64,000 nt of DNA from Fragum whitleyi (lineage: Eukaryota > Mollusca > Bivalvia > Cardiida > Cardiidae). The position numbers and the translations under genes were made by a program. Location: positions 34,679,868 to 34,743,867 of the forward strand of contig OX411547.1 of assembly GCA_948146395.1 (NCBI GenBank), written 5' to 3'. The notes below the pieces were generated by a model, which was not told the origin of the DNA, ran no database searches, and saw only the letters and a program-made list of their open reading frames with translations. Position 1 is the first letter of the stretch, and every line of letters begins with the position of its first letter. Of this stretch, positions 1-12,300 are shown in pieces.

Positions 1-480
1 CTTGGATTAACCCTAATGTCATCAACTCATGCTGAATAAAGAAAGGAATATTTTTGAGGTTTTGGTATGTTCTAGGAAAAGACATTGAAAAATCACCTAG
101 CACATAATGGTACTTTGTGGTCAACAACCACATATATAGAGTCTGTTCTGTTTTTTGACTCGTGTTTAACAGGGATTATTCTAGCTCAGAATTTCATGTG
201 TAAAAAATCTCATTTAGCCAAATCTGACGAGAAATTTAAGTAAGAATTTTTTAGCAAGAAATTTTACCAAAACCTTCACTAAATGATATCTTGCTTTGAG
301 ATTTTTCTCACATTGAGCCAGTTTCAATGAGATTTCTGGCTGAAAATGAGAGAATCTCTTAACATCTCCCCCAAAATGATCCAGTTTAATTGTTTAGGAA
401 ATCAATTTCAAAAAAGAAATATCATTAATAGACCCACAATTATTTTGTTTTCAGAAAAAAAAGTTCTGCAGACACCTTAG

Positions 481-710
481 TTTTACCCTTCAATTTCTGT
501 TCATGTTACATTCCTGCTGTAAACACAGTTTTGGTAGACACTGTAGACTAAGATCAGCCTGCACAGCTGTACAGTCTGATCTTAGTCTAAACTATCTGTT
601 TCTAATTCACTGTTCTTGAGAAAATTTCATCCAGGCTAGTTGAAAACTCTCACAAAAAATTGCTAATCAATTTTGGAACAAAATTTAAATTCAGCTAGAG
701 AAGGGTTAAA
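481..710. mobile_element. MITE, TTAACCCTTGTCATGCTGAA family, diverged copy
   Basis: The centre is a hairpin: 'agactaagatcagcctgcac' then a short loop and 'cagtctgatcttagtct' (about 545-592). The right end 'gaagggttaaa' resembles the family terminus seen in full at 52909-53155. The left end is degenerate. Confidence 0.5.
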
Positions 711-1130
711 TGCATTCAATTTTTCTTTGATATAAAAGAGTGTTGTGATAATCTACAAGTTTTATCAGGTGCAGACATTTTTCCCAAACAATAATCCATT
801 AAATTTCACTGATTGACAAAATTCACCTGTCATTACCTTGTGCAAACATTGACTAGCTCAAGTAGATGATGGAGTAGGTTTGGTGAATTTGTGTTGGCAT
901 TTTGCACGCCAATTTTACTACTTTTAGAAAATACACATTGTGGCGTAACTGGCCTTAGTTTGTAAAACCCTATCTAGTGGTTCTTTTTCTGGAGTTATCT
1001 TATGATGATTGAAATGAGTGCTCACAGCATAGGGTTTCAAAAAGATTGTAGACTTGTGTGACCTGCTCTAATCAGTCCCTGCATTTTGCTTACCCACTTC
1101 CATTCAGTTTTCAAAAATCATTGGAAGCAT

Positions 1131-1285
1131 TAAGGTAGTGGAACCGTAATAGTTCCACAACATTTTGGAACTCATGAACTTTCACAATGTCGACGGAGGT
1201 TTCCTAATGAGGAAACCTCGGTTTACACTGTTAAAGTTCATTATGTCCAAAACGTTGCCGACCTATTACAGGTCCACTACCTTAA
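1131..1285. mobile_element. 155-bp foldback MITE
   Basis: Ends TTAAGGTAGTGGA and TCCACTACCTTAA are inverted. The arms continue inward through 'ggaactcatgaacttt' against 'aaagttcattatgtcc', to a centre 'gaggtttcctaatgaggaaa'. A degenerate copy lies at about 40790-40935. A chance 80-residue ORF crosses it. Confidence 0.7.
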
Positions 1286-1291
1286 AGGCTG

Positions 1292-1374
1292 TCATGTTGA
1301 ACCTGGAATATTCCTGCTCTGGCTGGAGTAAAGACAAAGACCAGGCTGCACATATATGCTGTCTGACACATCCT
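1292..1374 (+). mobile_element. truncated MITE, TTAACCCTTGTCATGCTGAA family
   Basis: 'gtcatgttgaacctggaata' followed by 'caggctgcacatatatgctg' matches the left half of the full copy at 52909-53155. The right half is missing. Confidence 0.55.
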
Positions 1375-1551
1375 CACCCTTTTAACAGTTTAAAAGAATA
1401 TTTTTAATTAATTAATGAATTCAGTTATTTTGGCACTTTGATTTTAATGCAATATTTTGCAAAGGATTTTATTAAGCTTGGGTAAAGTAACATTTAGAAA
1501 TTGCATTAAAATTTTAACAAACTAAGTCTTTCCACAATGTTTCTAAAATGC

Positions 1552-1844
1552 CTCCGCCATAGCGCAGTTGGTAGCAGGTAACATGGACTGCCAACGAATC
1601 TAGAGGTCCCGGGTTTGATCCCTGATGGCAGCACTCATCTGACTATTTGTCTCCAACCAATGGGTCAAAAATTGTACATAATGATAATTAGACCTAAATG
1701 GGATAGTAGCTGAAGGCTAGGAAAGGATGTGATGGTAGTACTGGTATGGGAAATACCAGGAAATCATTTGTTAAGTGCTCCAGCTGCTGGGATATGACTG
1801 AAAGGTTATTGAAAGAGATGCAAAATCCATTAAAACTCAAATCC
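1552..1844 (+). mobile_element. tRNA-headed SINE (V-SINE/RUDI-like), diverged
   Basis: The head has a box A-like 'tagcgcagttggtagc' and box B-like 'gggtttgatccc'. A central block follows: 'actatttgtctccaaccaat', 'gctaggaaaggatgtgatgg', 'taagtgctccagctgc'. Flanks share AAAATGC, a possible short target duplication. It is not a functional tRNA gene, because the acceptor stem and anticodon arm do not pair. Confidence 0.7.
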
Positions 1845-2262
1845 AAAATGCTTCTTTCCTAGTTAAACAAGATGTTTAACATTTCATCAACTTGATATAA
1901 AAGTTGCCTGCAATTTCTGTGAATTTGGATAAGTCTAATGTGTTCTATTCTACTGGCAATTTGTTAACTAAGGAATTTTAGAAATGCCAAGGTTGACCAA
2001 ATCTAATGGCCATAGATCAGCTTCCTCTAGTTTGATAAACTTGTCAGCAGGAGATTGTATGTCTCATTGACCTTAATGATTGATGATGTTTCCATTGTGC
2101 AGAAATATTGCCCCAAATTGTTGGACTTTGTAGAGTAGAAACCCAAGTATTTCAAAAATTTAAAGTATAATTGAAGTCATTCAGAATGAAGCGCATTGAA
2201 CTACAATTTGCCAGATAGGTTTCATAAAAAATTCTTCTTTTATATTATATGCCTGACTATTT

Positions 2263-2500
2263 GTGGAGTTCATGGTCCAGTGGTTAGGACAGTGGCTTTG
2301 GGATCGGAGGGTCCTGAGATCGAATCCTGACCAGACCACAGGATTTTTCTGAGCAAAAGATTAATTCCACGTTGCTCCTCTTCACCAAGGTGTATAAATG
2401 GGTACGCATGAGAGTAAGAAGCCGATGTGCTATGGCTGCCTGGTGCTCCAAAGTGTTAACAGCCAACTTGTGACTGATGATTGTGGGTTAAGTGTAAAAT
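2263..2500 (+). mobile_element. tRNA-derived SINE, second family
   Basis: Box A-like 'tggtccagtggttaggac' and box B-like 'gagatcgaatcctg' form a tRNA-like head unlike that of the other SINEs. About 150 bases of unrelated body follow. Boundaries are approximate. Confidence 0.5.
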
Positions 2501-2569
2501 CGTTGAGCAAACCATCAGTTTGAAAACAGATTATAAAAAAAACTTAACTTTTATTTCATAACATGGACA

Positions 2570-2640
2570 ATTCGGCGCAAAACAGTTGTAACTACCTATA
2601 AAAATATAGACAGTTACAACTGTTTTGGCTGAGCAATTCA
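2570..2640. mobile_element. 80-bp foldback element, GATGGCTCAG family
   Basis: Arms 'aacagttgtaactacctata' and 'tatagacagttacaactgtt' flank a short AT loop, with two arm mismatches. Other copies in the window: 6467, 16305, 20134, 24655, 29337, 32119, 36487, 42101, 52661 and a truncated one at 63827. Confidence 0.75.
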
Positions 2641-2838
2641 TACCTGTTTGTCTAGTCTGGTTGTGATACAATTGTTATCTGTCATACAAAAAAGGACCAT
2701 CTGGGACTTGCCTAATGTGTCGACCATAGTCAGACTGCCAATTGCACAGACTGATTCTGGTTAAAACTTTTCACCTATTGGCAATTTTCTGAATCTAGAA
2801 ATGATCGCTCCACTCCACCTTCCTGTGGTAGAACTTTT

Positions 2839-3684
2839 AGCTCACCTGAGCACAACATGCTCAAGGGGAGCTTTTAGGGTAAATTGCTGAGTCTGTCGTC
2901 CATCGTGCGTCGTCCGTCATCAACAATTTAGAAAAACTTCTTCTTCTCCTGAACCACTGGGCCAAATTCAAAGAAGCTTTGCCAGAATGTTCCTTGGGTG
3001 CCCCTAAATGTGGGCGTGGCAGGGCATGGTATTTTTTCACATTGAATCTTTGAACGACATCTCTTCCTGAACCACTGGGCCGATTTCAATGAAACTTAAA
3101 TCAGAATGTGCCTTGGGTGACCATTTTCAAAATTTGTTCGCAAAATTTTGATTGGCCCATAAATTTGCATGGCAGGGCTGGGCTTATTTTGAGCCCGAAA
3201 TCTTTGAATGACATCTCCTCCTAAACCACTTGGTCGATTTCAATGAAAATTTGCCAGAAAATTCCTTGGGTGACCCTTTTCAAAAATTGTTCCCAAAATT
3301 TTGATTGGCTCATAAATATGGGCGTGGCAGTGTGGAGCTTATTTTGAGCCCAAAATCTTTGAACTGCATAGACTCTTCCTGAACCACTGGGCCAATTTCA
3401 ATGAAACTTTTCCAAATGTTCCTTGGGTGACCCTTTTCAAAATTGTTTTGCAAAATTTTTAATTGGCCCATAAAAATTGGCGTGGCAGGGCGGGCCTTAT
3501 TTTAAGTTGCCTCAGTAAAGAATGGGTGGGCAGGGTCTATTTTCACTCAAAATTCTTTGAATAATATGTTCTCTTCAACAATTAGGCAAATGTGAATGAA
3601 ACTTTGTCAGAAAGTTACTTGGATGGGTTCCACTGGACCAATAAAATTAAGGTGAGCGGTTTAGGGCCATTCTGGCCCTCTTGT
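2839..3684 (+). mobile_element. HINE-like element, AGCTCACCTGAGCAC type
   Basis: Starts after TTTT with AGCTCACCTGAGCACaacatGCTC, a 5' hairpin. It contains four degenerate ~180-bp tandem repeats ('gaaccactgggccaatttca', 'ccttgggtgaccc', 'gggcgtggcagg'). It ends GGTGAGCGGTTTA, then the palindrome GGGCCATTCTGGCCC and TCTTGT|T. Terminal and subterminal inverted repeats suggest a Helentron-type non-autonomous element; class is inferred. Confidence 0.7.
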
Positions 3685-3886
3685 TGAAATGCAATCTCTG
3701 GTTGACTTGCACTAGAACCAATCTCTTGTTGAAATATTCACTTTACACAGTTCCCACATGGTCCCCTTTTGTGTGACTGGTCACAATTTCAAAATATATG
3801 TGAGTCTGTGCGTGGCATTTCGAACCAATTCCTGTGTGATGTATGGACACATTAATATTAAAGAAGCCAGGACAGATGAGGAACAT

Positions 3887-4132
3887 TAATCCTTGTCATG
3901 CTGTTCCTGGAATATTCCTGCCTGCAGGAGCTATAGACAAACATCAGCCTGCACATATGTGCAGTCTGATCTTTGTCTATACCACATGTTTTTCCTTTTC
4001 TGGAACATAAAAATTTAAAAATTGAATTTTCAAAAATAATACCTACTCGCATTTACTGCATCCAGTCCTTTGAGCACTCTGATTTTGTTGCAGTTTTGCC
4101 AACATCTTTTATTCAGCATGACAAGGGTTAAG
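3887..4132. mobile_element. MITE, TTAACCCTTGTCATGCTGAA family
   Basis: Left end 'taatccttgtcatgctg' and right end 'cagcatgacaagggttaa' are inverted. The centre is the hairpin 'agcctgcacatatgtgcagt'. Length about 245 bp, close to the copies at 52909 and 16421. Confidence 0.75.
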
Positions 4133-4335
4133 CTTAAGACCATATACTAACTACAAATCAGGGGAGCTCTGCACAGTCTCATTCTATATTTTCAAAACAG
4201 AAATCATTGTCAATGAACAATGAACCAGTCAATAGATTGTGATTCGCCACTACTCTATGAGAGTTTGGGTAACACATATAAAGATTGTTGTGTTGCTGAT
4301 TTAAATACTGCAAGACTTGATTTTGAAAAGAAAGA

Positions 4336-4338
<3 letters not shown>

Positions 4339-4434
<96 letters not shown>

Positions 4435-4466
4435 AGGGGGAGGGAGAGAGAGAGAGATAGAGAGAA
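4339..4466 (+). repeat. (GA)n microsatellite
   Basis: About 90 bases of pure GA dinucleotide are followed by an interrupted tail 'aaggagggggaggg' and more GA. Open frames of 86 and 96 codons across it (poly-Arg-Glu, poly-Leu-Ser) are low-complexity artefacts. Confidence 0.97.
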
Positions 4467-5678
4467 CACTCTATAAATGACTCAAAGGCTTGAATTTGAA
4501 GAGAGAAAATTAGTCAAAACCACATAGGGACAGACAGATAGACTGCAGATAGACAGACAAATTTAGAGATGATGAAAGCTTTTGAAATTGGGAAATTAAA
4601 TAGCAATTTCATAATGCACCTTTTAATTGCTAAGAATTGATAGAAATACATTTGAATTGATATTAGTTCCATTTATAGCTATGTAATCATTCTTATCAAA
4701 AGGATCAAAACCATAAATGAATCCAAAATCATATTTGTAAACCCCAATATAAGGAAAAGATACTACATAATTGAAATAAAGACAGTCATATTAGGATTCA
4801 TATGAAAATTGCTATTTATGGTGTCATAATTAAGATGTTTGACACTTTGAAAAATGGGGACAATGCCTTATTTAGACGTCCAAACAGTTTATTTCCTGTA
4901 GTTTTAAACTAATTTTATTCACCTAGACTTAGAGAGATATTTCCTGTGGCATTATATTATTCAAATGTTAACATTCAAATGAGATGGTAACCTGCTTTCA
5001 TGCATATTTGAAATACCTTAATAATATTACTTAGTTTTCAAGTGATTCACGTAAAGAAAAGTATAGATTAAACTTACTTTAAGCCTATAATTAATGCAAA
5101 AGAACACAAACTAAAAAAATAATTGCCAAATTGTACATAATAGTTCTCCATATTCTGGTAGCATCCAATAATCAAGTATGCTGAGGGCTCATGTTCACCT
5201 CTAAAATAGGCTTTAGACCACCTAAAATATGAAAATATCCATTTTTGACCCTCAAAACTTTCTGTAATGGGTCTTTTTTTACCTTTTGAATCACTTTTAT
5301 ATATAAATCAATTGTTTCTTAAATTTTGTTATTAGAAAAATACTTATAAATAAATCAAACAAAAAAATAAATTGTCAGAAGACACTTTTTAGTTTTTGCT
5401 GATTCATTTATAAAGAATTCTATAAACTGTTTAATTCTTAGATTTATATGCTAAGTTGCTCATTCTTACCTCCTAAACAAGCACTTTTCACCCCCACAAT
5501 TTTATGTTCAATAGGTCAATCACCTCTGAATTTGAAAAGCTAGCACAAGCATTGATATGGTTTAAGTGTAAATAATGAAAAAAGATTCTGACAATAAACA
5601 TATATTTCTTTGCTATTTTAAGCTTGAAAGTAATGGTTAGCCAATGAGTACAGTCACAGATGATTTTTTCTCAATATT

Positions 5679-5917
5679 TTACCCCTTGTCATGAATAAAA
5701 ACCTTCGTAAAATAACATTAAATCAAAGTGCTGAAAGCACTGAATTTCTTTTTTTGAGAGTCAGTATTTATTTTGCAATATAAATTTATCAAACTTTTCT
5801 GGTTTTAAAAGGAATATCAGGTGGTGAAGACTTAGATCAGACATATGTGCAGACTGATCTTTGTCTATACCTCCTGCCAAAGTAGAAATATTCCGGGTTC
5901 AGCATGACAAAGGTTAA
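5679..5917. mobile_element. MITE, TTAACCCTTGTCATGCTGAA family
   Basis: Left end 'accccttgtcatgaa', hairpin centre near 5830-5870 ('agacatatgtgcagactgat'), right end 'ttcagcatgacaaaggttaa'. It ends about 200 bases before the Ig2 exon. Confidence 0.7.
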
Positions 5918-6118
5918 ATAATGAATAAGATTCAGATAAGAATCATCCAGTTCTATGCTATTTAGAGCTTGAGTATAATTTAGAGCTTGAATACAATGGT
6001 TAGCCATTATGAATACAGTGTGATTTTCTCAAAATTACAGAATACCTTGTGGAACATTTCAGCTGACAGAACATTTACAATTCAGGTATTTATAAATTCA
6101 CTTTCATTCACATTTCAG

Positions 6119-6394
6119 TTCCGCCCAAGATTCTTTCTAGTTCACCTCAATCCTTCCATCAACCCCTGGGCTCCAGGGTAAAAATTTACTGTCGAGCAGA
6201 CGGGTCACCGAAACCGACGGTCACCTGGATGAAAGACAACCGTTTGTTGAAAACGTCATCTCGGTTATCTCTACAAAACGAGGGGACAGAGGTGATTATT
6301 TTAGGTCTACAAGAGAGTGATGGAGGGAGCTATAAATGTACATTCCAAAACGATGTAGGACTCATTACACAAACTATTCATTTAATCGTTGAAG
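6119..6394 (+). CDS. tutl/IGSF9: exon: Ig2 domain
   Basis: A 276-nt phase 1-1 exon between acceptor catttcag and donor gtacat encodes one complete Ig domain. The first Cys is in KIYCRADGSP, the core Trp in VTWMKDN and the second Cys in GGSYKCTF. It opens with PPKIL after a split codon, as IGSF9 Ig2 domains do after Ig1. It is the first coding exon visible. It has no plausible start codon or signal peptide, so it is internal. The GTACAT donor is non-consensus after position +3 but is the only GT that keeps the frame. Confidence 0.92.
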
Positions 6395-9300
6395 GTACAT
6401 GAAAAATCAGTGTTGTCTGTTGTCGTAGTCAGTCTAATTGTATTGTAGTGCTTTGAAATTCACATTTTGATGGCTCAGTGTAAAAAAGTTGTCACTTCCT
6501 ATATATATGGGAAGTACAGTTTATAACTTTTTCACTCTGATCCATCGATTTGAATAGTTAAGTTGTCTTTAGTTTTTAGAAAGATGGGAAAATTCTTAAA
6601 TCAAATAACATGCAGTCATTTTATAGAAGATGTATACATAGATAGCTGATTTTAATGAAGGAGTTATATATCGATAACTTAGCGTAAAACAGTTTAAACT
6701 GCTAGTAAGCTGAGCTATCAATATGAGCCTGTGGGTGATTTTTCTCTCTATGTTATGAGTGATTGAGGCAGGGATAATTTTGGCCTCAATGAGGTAGGTA
6801 TACACATTGAACAGGCAGGACAGCCTCACATCTCATTTACTAGTGCTGGGACAAGTACTAGAGTACCCTGGTATTGGGTAGAGTAATGTTCCCTCCAGGG
6901 TCCTGAATCATTACCTGTTACTAGACTATTTTATAAGCACTATATATCATACCTTTGGGGATCAACTTCAGAAAAGAATTGAAGACTGTTTAATACAGTC
7001 TTCAATTCTTTTCTGAGGTTGATTTCTAGGGCTTTTCAACAGATACTTTTGAGAGTCTTGGCTTATTCTTTGCGAGTCACAGACTTGCAACTCGGCATAC
7101 CTTAAAACCCTTTTGAAATTTGTATGTTTGAAGCTCTTTTACAGAAATTCTGAATTCGCCTTTGTATTAAGTTTATGGAATAAATATTTGGACAGTAATC
7201 ATTGGGTACTCCAGTATCCGTAGGATACAAGATTTCATTTACATGGGTACAAAATACTACATGTCTTAGCTCTATCAATGGCTATAATTAAAAAAAACAA
7301 AGTGAAGACTCTGGCCAGAGTCAATAATTAGCCAACTTGTGAAAAAGTTATGAGCATTAAATGCAGGATCACATGATATTATGGTAAGTATGATGTTCTG
7401 TACAGAAAAAAACCCAGCAGTAAATAAGTTGTTGGAAGAAATGGTACAGAATAATACTGCATGAAATATATAGAAAAACAAAATAACATAAAGGACTGGA
7501 ACATCCTATCCCAAATTAATCTTACCAGGTGGGTAATTCTGAATTATGGTTAATAATACTTGTTTTGTCATTGCTCTTTATTGCAGATTCTAAGGTTTTC
7601 AGGTCTAAATTTGTTAATTAGGAATATAAAGAAGAAACGATATTTTTTTGGAAGCAAAATGAATCAAGAGACAGATAAAACAAATGCTTTAATTTAAGCG
7701 CTATTATTAGTCCCCCACAGGTGACCGGTTTGGAGACTATAGGTTTGCTTGATTCCGTCTGTCCGTCCGTCCGTCCGTCCGTCTGTCCGTCACGCTTTTG
7801 TCCGGGCTATATCTTCTAAACCATATGTGCTGGCAACTTCAAACTTGGTACACTTATAGATCTCATTGAGGAGAAGTGTCATGTTCAAGAACCGTTACTC
7901 TGCCACGCCCATTTTTTATGCAGTCAGACTGAAAGTCTGACTTGCATATAGTGGTCGTCGGCAATCGGATCCTCACAACACCGAATTCGAATAAATCTAT
8001 GAGCGTGAAAAAGTAAACCCATTCATTATTTTTAGCCCGCGAAAATAATATCAAAATGAATGCCAGCTACCTAGATTTTTGTGTACAATTCTGATTTCAA
8101 AGCCGTATTACGAATTTGGACATCAAAATTCCGGGAAAAAAACGATTTTGAACGGCGCCGAAAAGTAAACACGAAATCGAAAGTAGTCAGCGACCGTTTT
8201 TTTAAAGGGAATGCAATTAGGACAATCGTCTTTTGGAGTTACTTCCCTTTTTCAGACAGGTTTATCGTTTATTTTGAAATCCGGTGTTAGGGTTCTGTCA
8301 AGGCCGTGCGATAAGAACTAAATAGTTGTAGACTGCGAATAAAAATCAAAAGAATGGGCCCAACGCCGCGGCGAATCTTAAAATACGACATCGACGAAAA
8401 TCGGATCTCCACGACGACCTGCCGTTTTGACCTATTCCAAAATAAAAAATCTTTATGGTACCCCGCACAGCGTTATGATAATCGGCGCTGTATTATCGGA
8501 AACATTCTATGTTTACACGTTTCTTTACGAAATAGATCAAGATTAAAGGCGATCAAAGACGATTTATAACTTTTTCACCGGGTCTTCCGAAAAGAAGGCA
8601 TAAGTAAATATAGAAATAGATTCTAATGAACCCGGGCCGATTTCACAGGGTCCACGTCCATATTACACCCTCACCGAAAATCTGTCCCTCTGAAATTTTA
8701 GCAGACGAGTAAGAGACTTTTGCCGATCTAAAAACCAAAGAAAAGCGGGGTTTTCTCACGTAGTTGCTTGACAGATATTACTGGCTTGAAAGTATGGTGA
8801 GAAACCCAACGTTATGACATGTTTATTGTGAATAAAAAAAGGGAATAGCAGAGTTAGATAGTTAACAATATCATGTTGATTTGTAGACTCGAGTGCAATT
8901 TTTGGGGTGGTTTTATGTCTGTAAATATTTTCTGTTAACTCGGCATGAGTATTAGCCATCACAGGAGCTATCCCGTATTATCAAGGTGGATGACGATGGA
9001 AGATATAAGAATTAAGCCCTTATTATTAGGTCACCTGAGCACGAAGTGCTCAAGGTAAGCTATTGGGATCGTAGAATGTCCGTCTTCAGTCGTCCGTCGT
9101 GCGTCGTCCACACTTTCTTTAAGCATCTTCTCCTCCTTAACCAGTGGGCCAATCTTGAGGAGACATGGCAGGGATGTTCCTTGGAGCAGGCTCTACCAAA
9201 GTTGTTCAAATAAATGAAATCCACCCTTAACTTTCCCTTGACCCTTAACAAAAAGGGTGAAAATATGAAAATCTTTCAAAATCTTCAGCTTTCAGACAGC

Positions 9301-12300
9301 TTTCATATTTAGAATGTAGCATCATCTTATGGACCTCTTCCAAGTTTGTTCATATCAAGACCCTGGGGTCACTTTTGGGGTCCACCCGGGTGCATCCCTT
9401 TTTACATAGATCAAAGAGCAAAATGGCATATCTGTCTTGCTCTTCGCTGAAAACGTTCCATGATCTTAGGCAATTATCATCTTTTTGACATCTGCCTATC
9501 TAATTAATGTGATGTCCCAGGGGTCAAAGAGACTCAGGTGAGCGATCTAGGACCATCTTGGTCCTCTTGTTATATTATTATTCTGGCCTTTTAGTAAAGC
9601 ATCGGCCCTCCAAGCAGTGCTCTTTTCATCAAAAGCAAGGGCTTTAATCATGAATAAGGCAATATTTCGGAATGAAAGGTCAGAATAGACGGCCAAAGAT
9701 CTGAAGTGTAGATTTTAGCCTTAGATTTTAGAGAATTTGTTATAATTGAAATATTTCAATACTCAGATATTGTTCCATCCTGACTGCATTCAGGCCTTTC
9801 AGGCCTTTGATTGAGTTATTGCCCTTTGTTGTTTTTACCCTTACATTCTTGTCCGGATCATATCTCCTAAACTATAAGTGCTAGCAACTTCAAACTTTGT
9901 ACACTTATAGATCTCATTGAGGAGAAGTGTCATGTTTAAGAACTGTAACTCTGCCATGCCCACTTTTTGAGTTATTGCCCTTTGTTGTTTTTACCCTTAC
10001 ATTCTTGTCCGGAACATATCTCCTAAACTATGTGTGCTAGCAACTCCAAACTTTGTACACTTAAAGATCTCATTGAGGCGAAGTGTCATGTTCAAGATCC
10101 ATAACTCTGCCACGCCCAACTTTTGAGTTATTGCCCTTTGTTGTTTTTACCCTTACATTTTTGTCCGGATCATATCTCCTAAACTATAAGTGCTAGCAAC
10201 TTCAAACTTTGTACACTGATAGATCTTATCGAGGACAAGTGTCATGTACAAGAACTGTAACTCTGCCATGTCCACTTTTTGAGTTATTGCCCTTTGTTGT
10301 TTTTAGTCTATATTCTTGTCCGGATCATAACTCCTAAACTATAAGTGCTAGCAACTTTAAACTTTTACAGTTATAGATCTAGTAAGTAGAAGATATATTA
10401 TAAGAGAGAATTTTTTGTTATCCGGTGGGGGACTCCTGTATTGCTTGCAATACGACATGCACTTGTTATTATTATTATATAATTTTGATCCAAATGTAAC
10501 TTAATGTAATTTCTCATTTATTCAAATTTGAGTCTAAGCTGGCTTCACCATATAAAAGCTTAATAGTTGTATTTGTAGTTGACAGAAATTGCTTTTTCAA
10601 TAAACAAGCATTAATGACTTTCTATATTAGATAATTATGTGTATTTACTCAATAATTCACAGTGTAATATTTCATAAGTGACTAATTTAGTGATTTTTGT
10701 TTAAAATTGGATATCAAATTTTCTGTAATCATTACGAATAATAGTTTCTCTGAATCAAGCATTGATGTCAATGGATGCTACAATATATTCCTTATTGTTC
10801 TAATTACAGGTCAAGCATATATCATCGACGCACCATCAAATAAAACAGCAGTTTTAGGCCAAAGAGTTGTGTTCACTTGTCAAGCTAGAGGTTACCCATC
10901 AAACATCACATATCGATGGTAAGTTTTTGTCTATAATAAACTCAATAACCATAAAATAAAGAGGCCCAAGTTTGAGCAAAACTTTTTTTTCTATTGAAAA
11001 TTTTATCAATTCGAAATAGTGATCAATCTTCAAAATAATGTGTAGAATATGCAGATTTTGACCTCTCATTTGTGTACAGAATGTATTGTAATCGCTAGAC
11101 ATAATAATTTTTCTAAAGGCCCGGTCCCACTGCACTTATGGATGCATTGGGGATGTAAAAGGTATGAAAAACTTAACATCTGTTTAAAAGACATTTTGCA
11201 TCTGTTTCTTCCCCTGTATACATGCTTTGCAAACGTCTATCTATTGTGATTTCATCTGTGCAGTAAGTTTGGAGCTGCACAAAACTTGTAAAGCAGATAA
11301 TCTTTCCTCTATGTTCAATGTAAATGCAAACAATACTAAGAACAAATGCTATATATCTGATACCATCCATTATACTTCTGCTGTATCCTCAATCCATCCG
11401 TTAGGCATCCTCAGAACAGAGAGCGGAATTAAAAAAACATTTTTTTTCCCCAATTTGGTGAAAATTGCCTCGCTTTATTTATGTAGAAATTAGGATGAGA
11501 AGGGTTTTTTTTACAATGGTGCTCCTCTTGTTTCAGGTATAAAGATAATGTAAATGTAAATAATCTACAAGGCGCCATGGTGCGACCACCACGAATACAG
11601 ATATTGGAGAATACTGGAAGCCTGCTCATCACCGATGTGGATAAAGAAGACATGGGCTGGTACAGCTGTCGTCCTAGCAATGGTGTTGGTCAGGATCCTG
11701 AAGCTTCAGCATATCTTAATGTTACATGTATGTATTATAACCCTTCAGAGTATTTCTGCTTTATGACAAGGTAAAGACAAAGATCAGCCTGCACATTTTT
11801 AAAACCTTGTCATGCTGAACACAGAGTATTTCTGCTTTATGAGAGGGTAAAGGCAAAGATCAGCCTTCACATTACATGACCCCTCTATGAACCCTTTCCT
11901 CTATTGTGCCCTGCTTTGACTGCCTCAAAAGCTGAAAAAGTAAAGGCGCTAAACTTGTGATCTGAAGCTCATGTATAGTTAATACAGAGCTACAGATAGA
12001 GGGGGTATTTTGGATTTCAGATTTAAATGATCGCTAAACCTTGCTCAAATTCTATTTTTTTGGTGCTCATCGCTCATCGAGACAATTCAAATGAGTACCC
12101 ACATCATAGGGTAATGTTGAGAAATAAAGTTTTTGGACTGGAGTTACCCCCTCTCATCTATAACTCTGTTATTGCCCAATTTTCACAAGGTTGTGTTCTT
12201 TGGGCGACACAATTTAAAATAGCCAGCACCAATCTACCCAGATGTAAAATTGGGTAGCAGTGGTTTAAGCTGAACACTGTTTATCAGAGGAGTGAAAAGA

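Larger units (their letters stand above)
1..6118 (+). other. upstream intron of the turtle gene (partial)
   Basis: No exon of Ig1 or signal peptide could be found. The stretch holds repeat fragments listed separately (MITEs, two SINEs, a HINE-like element and a GA microsatellite). 4480-5680 is AT-rich with no recognisable feature. Intron status is inferred from the phase-1 acceptor at 6118/6119. Confidence 0.6.
7711..10468 (+). mobile_element. HINE-like element, AGTCCCCCAC type, split by nested insertions
   Basis: Left end 'agtcccccacaggtgaccgg' and right end 'ccggtgggggact' are inverted. A further 3' palindromic tail follows ('gtattgcttgcaatac') and 'cttgtt'. A (GTCC)n run at 7760-7790 and four ~155-bp tandem units ('gagttattgccctttgttgt', 'tcctaaactataagtgctag') form the body. 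The unit is interrupted after 'ccacgcccattttttatg' at about 7918 and resumes with 'ttgagttattgccc' near 9810. Roughly 1.9 kb of other repeats sits inside. Confidence 0.65.

Noticed and set aside
4179..4480. ORFs of 96 (minus) and 86 (plus) codons
   Set aside because: Produced by the GA microsatellite; poly-Ser-Leu and poly-Arg-Glu.
7275..7481. Minus-strand 68-codon hydrophobic ORF
   Set aside because: AT-rich composition gives chance Phe/Ile-rich frames; no start context, homology or splice sites.
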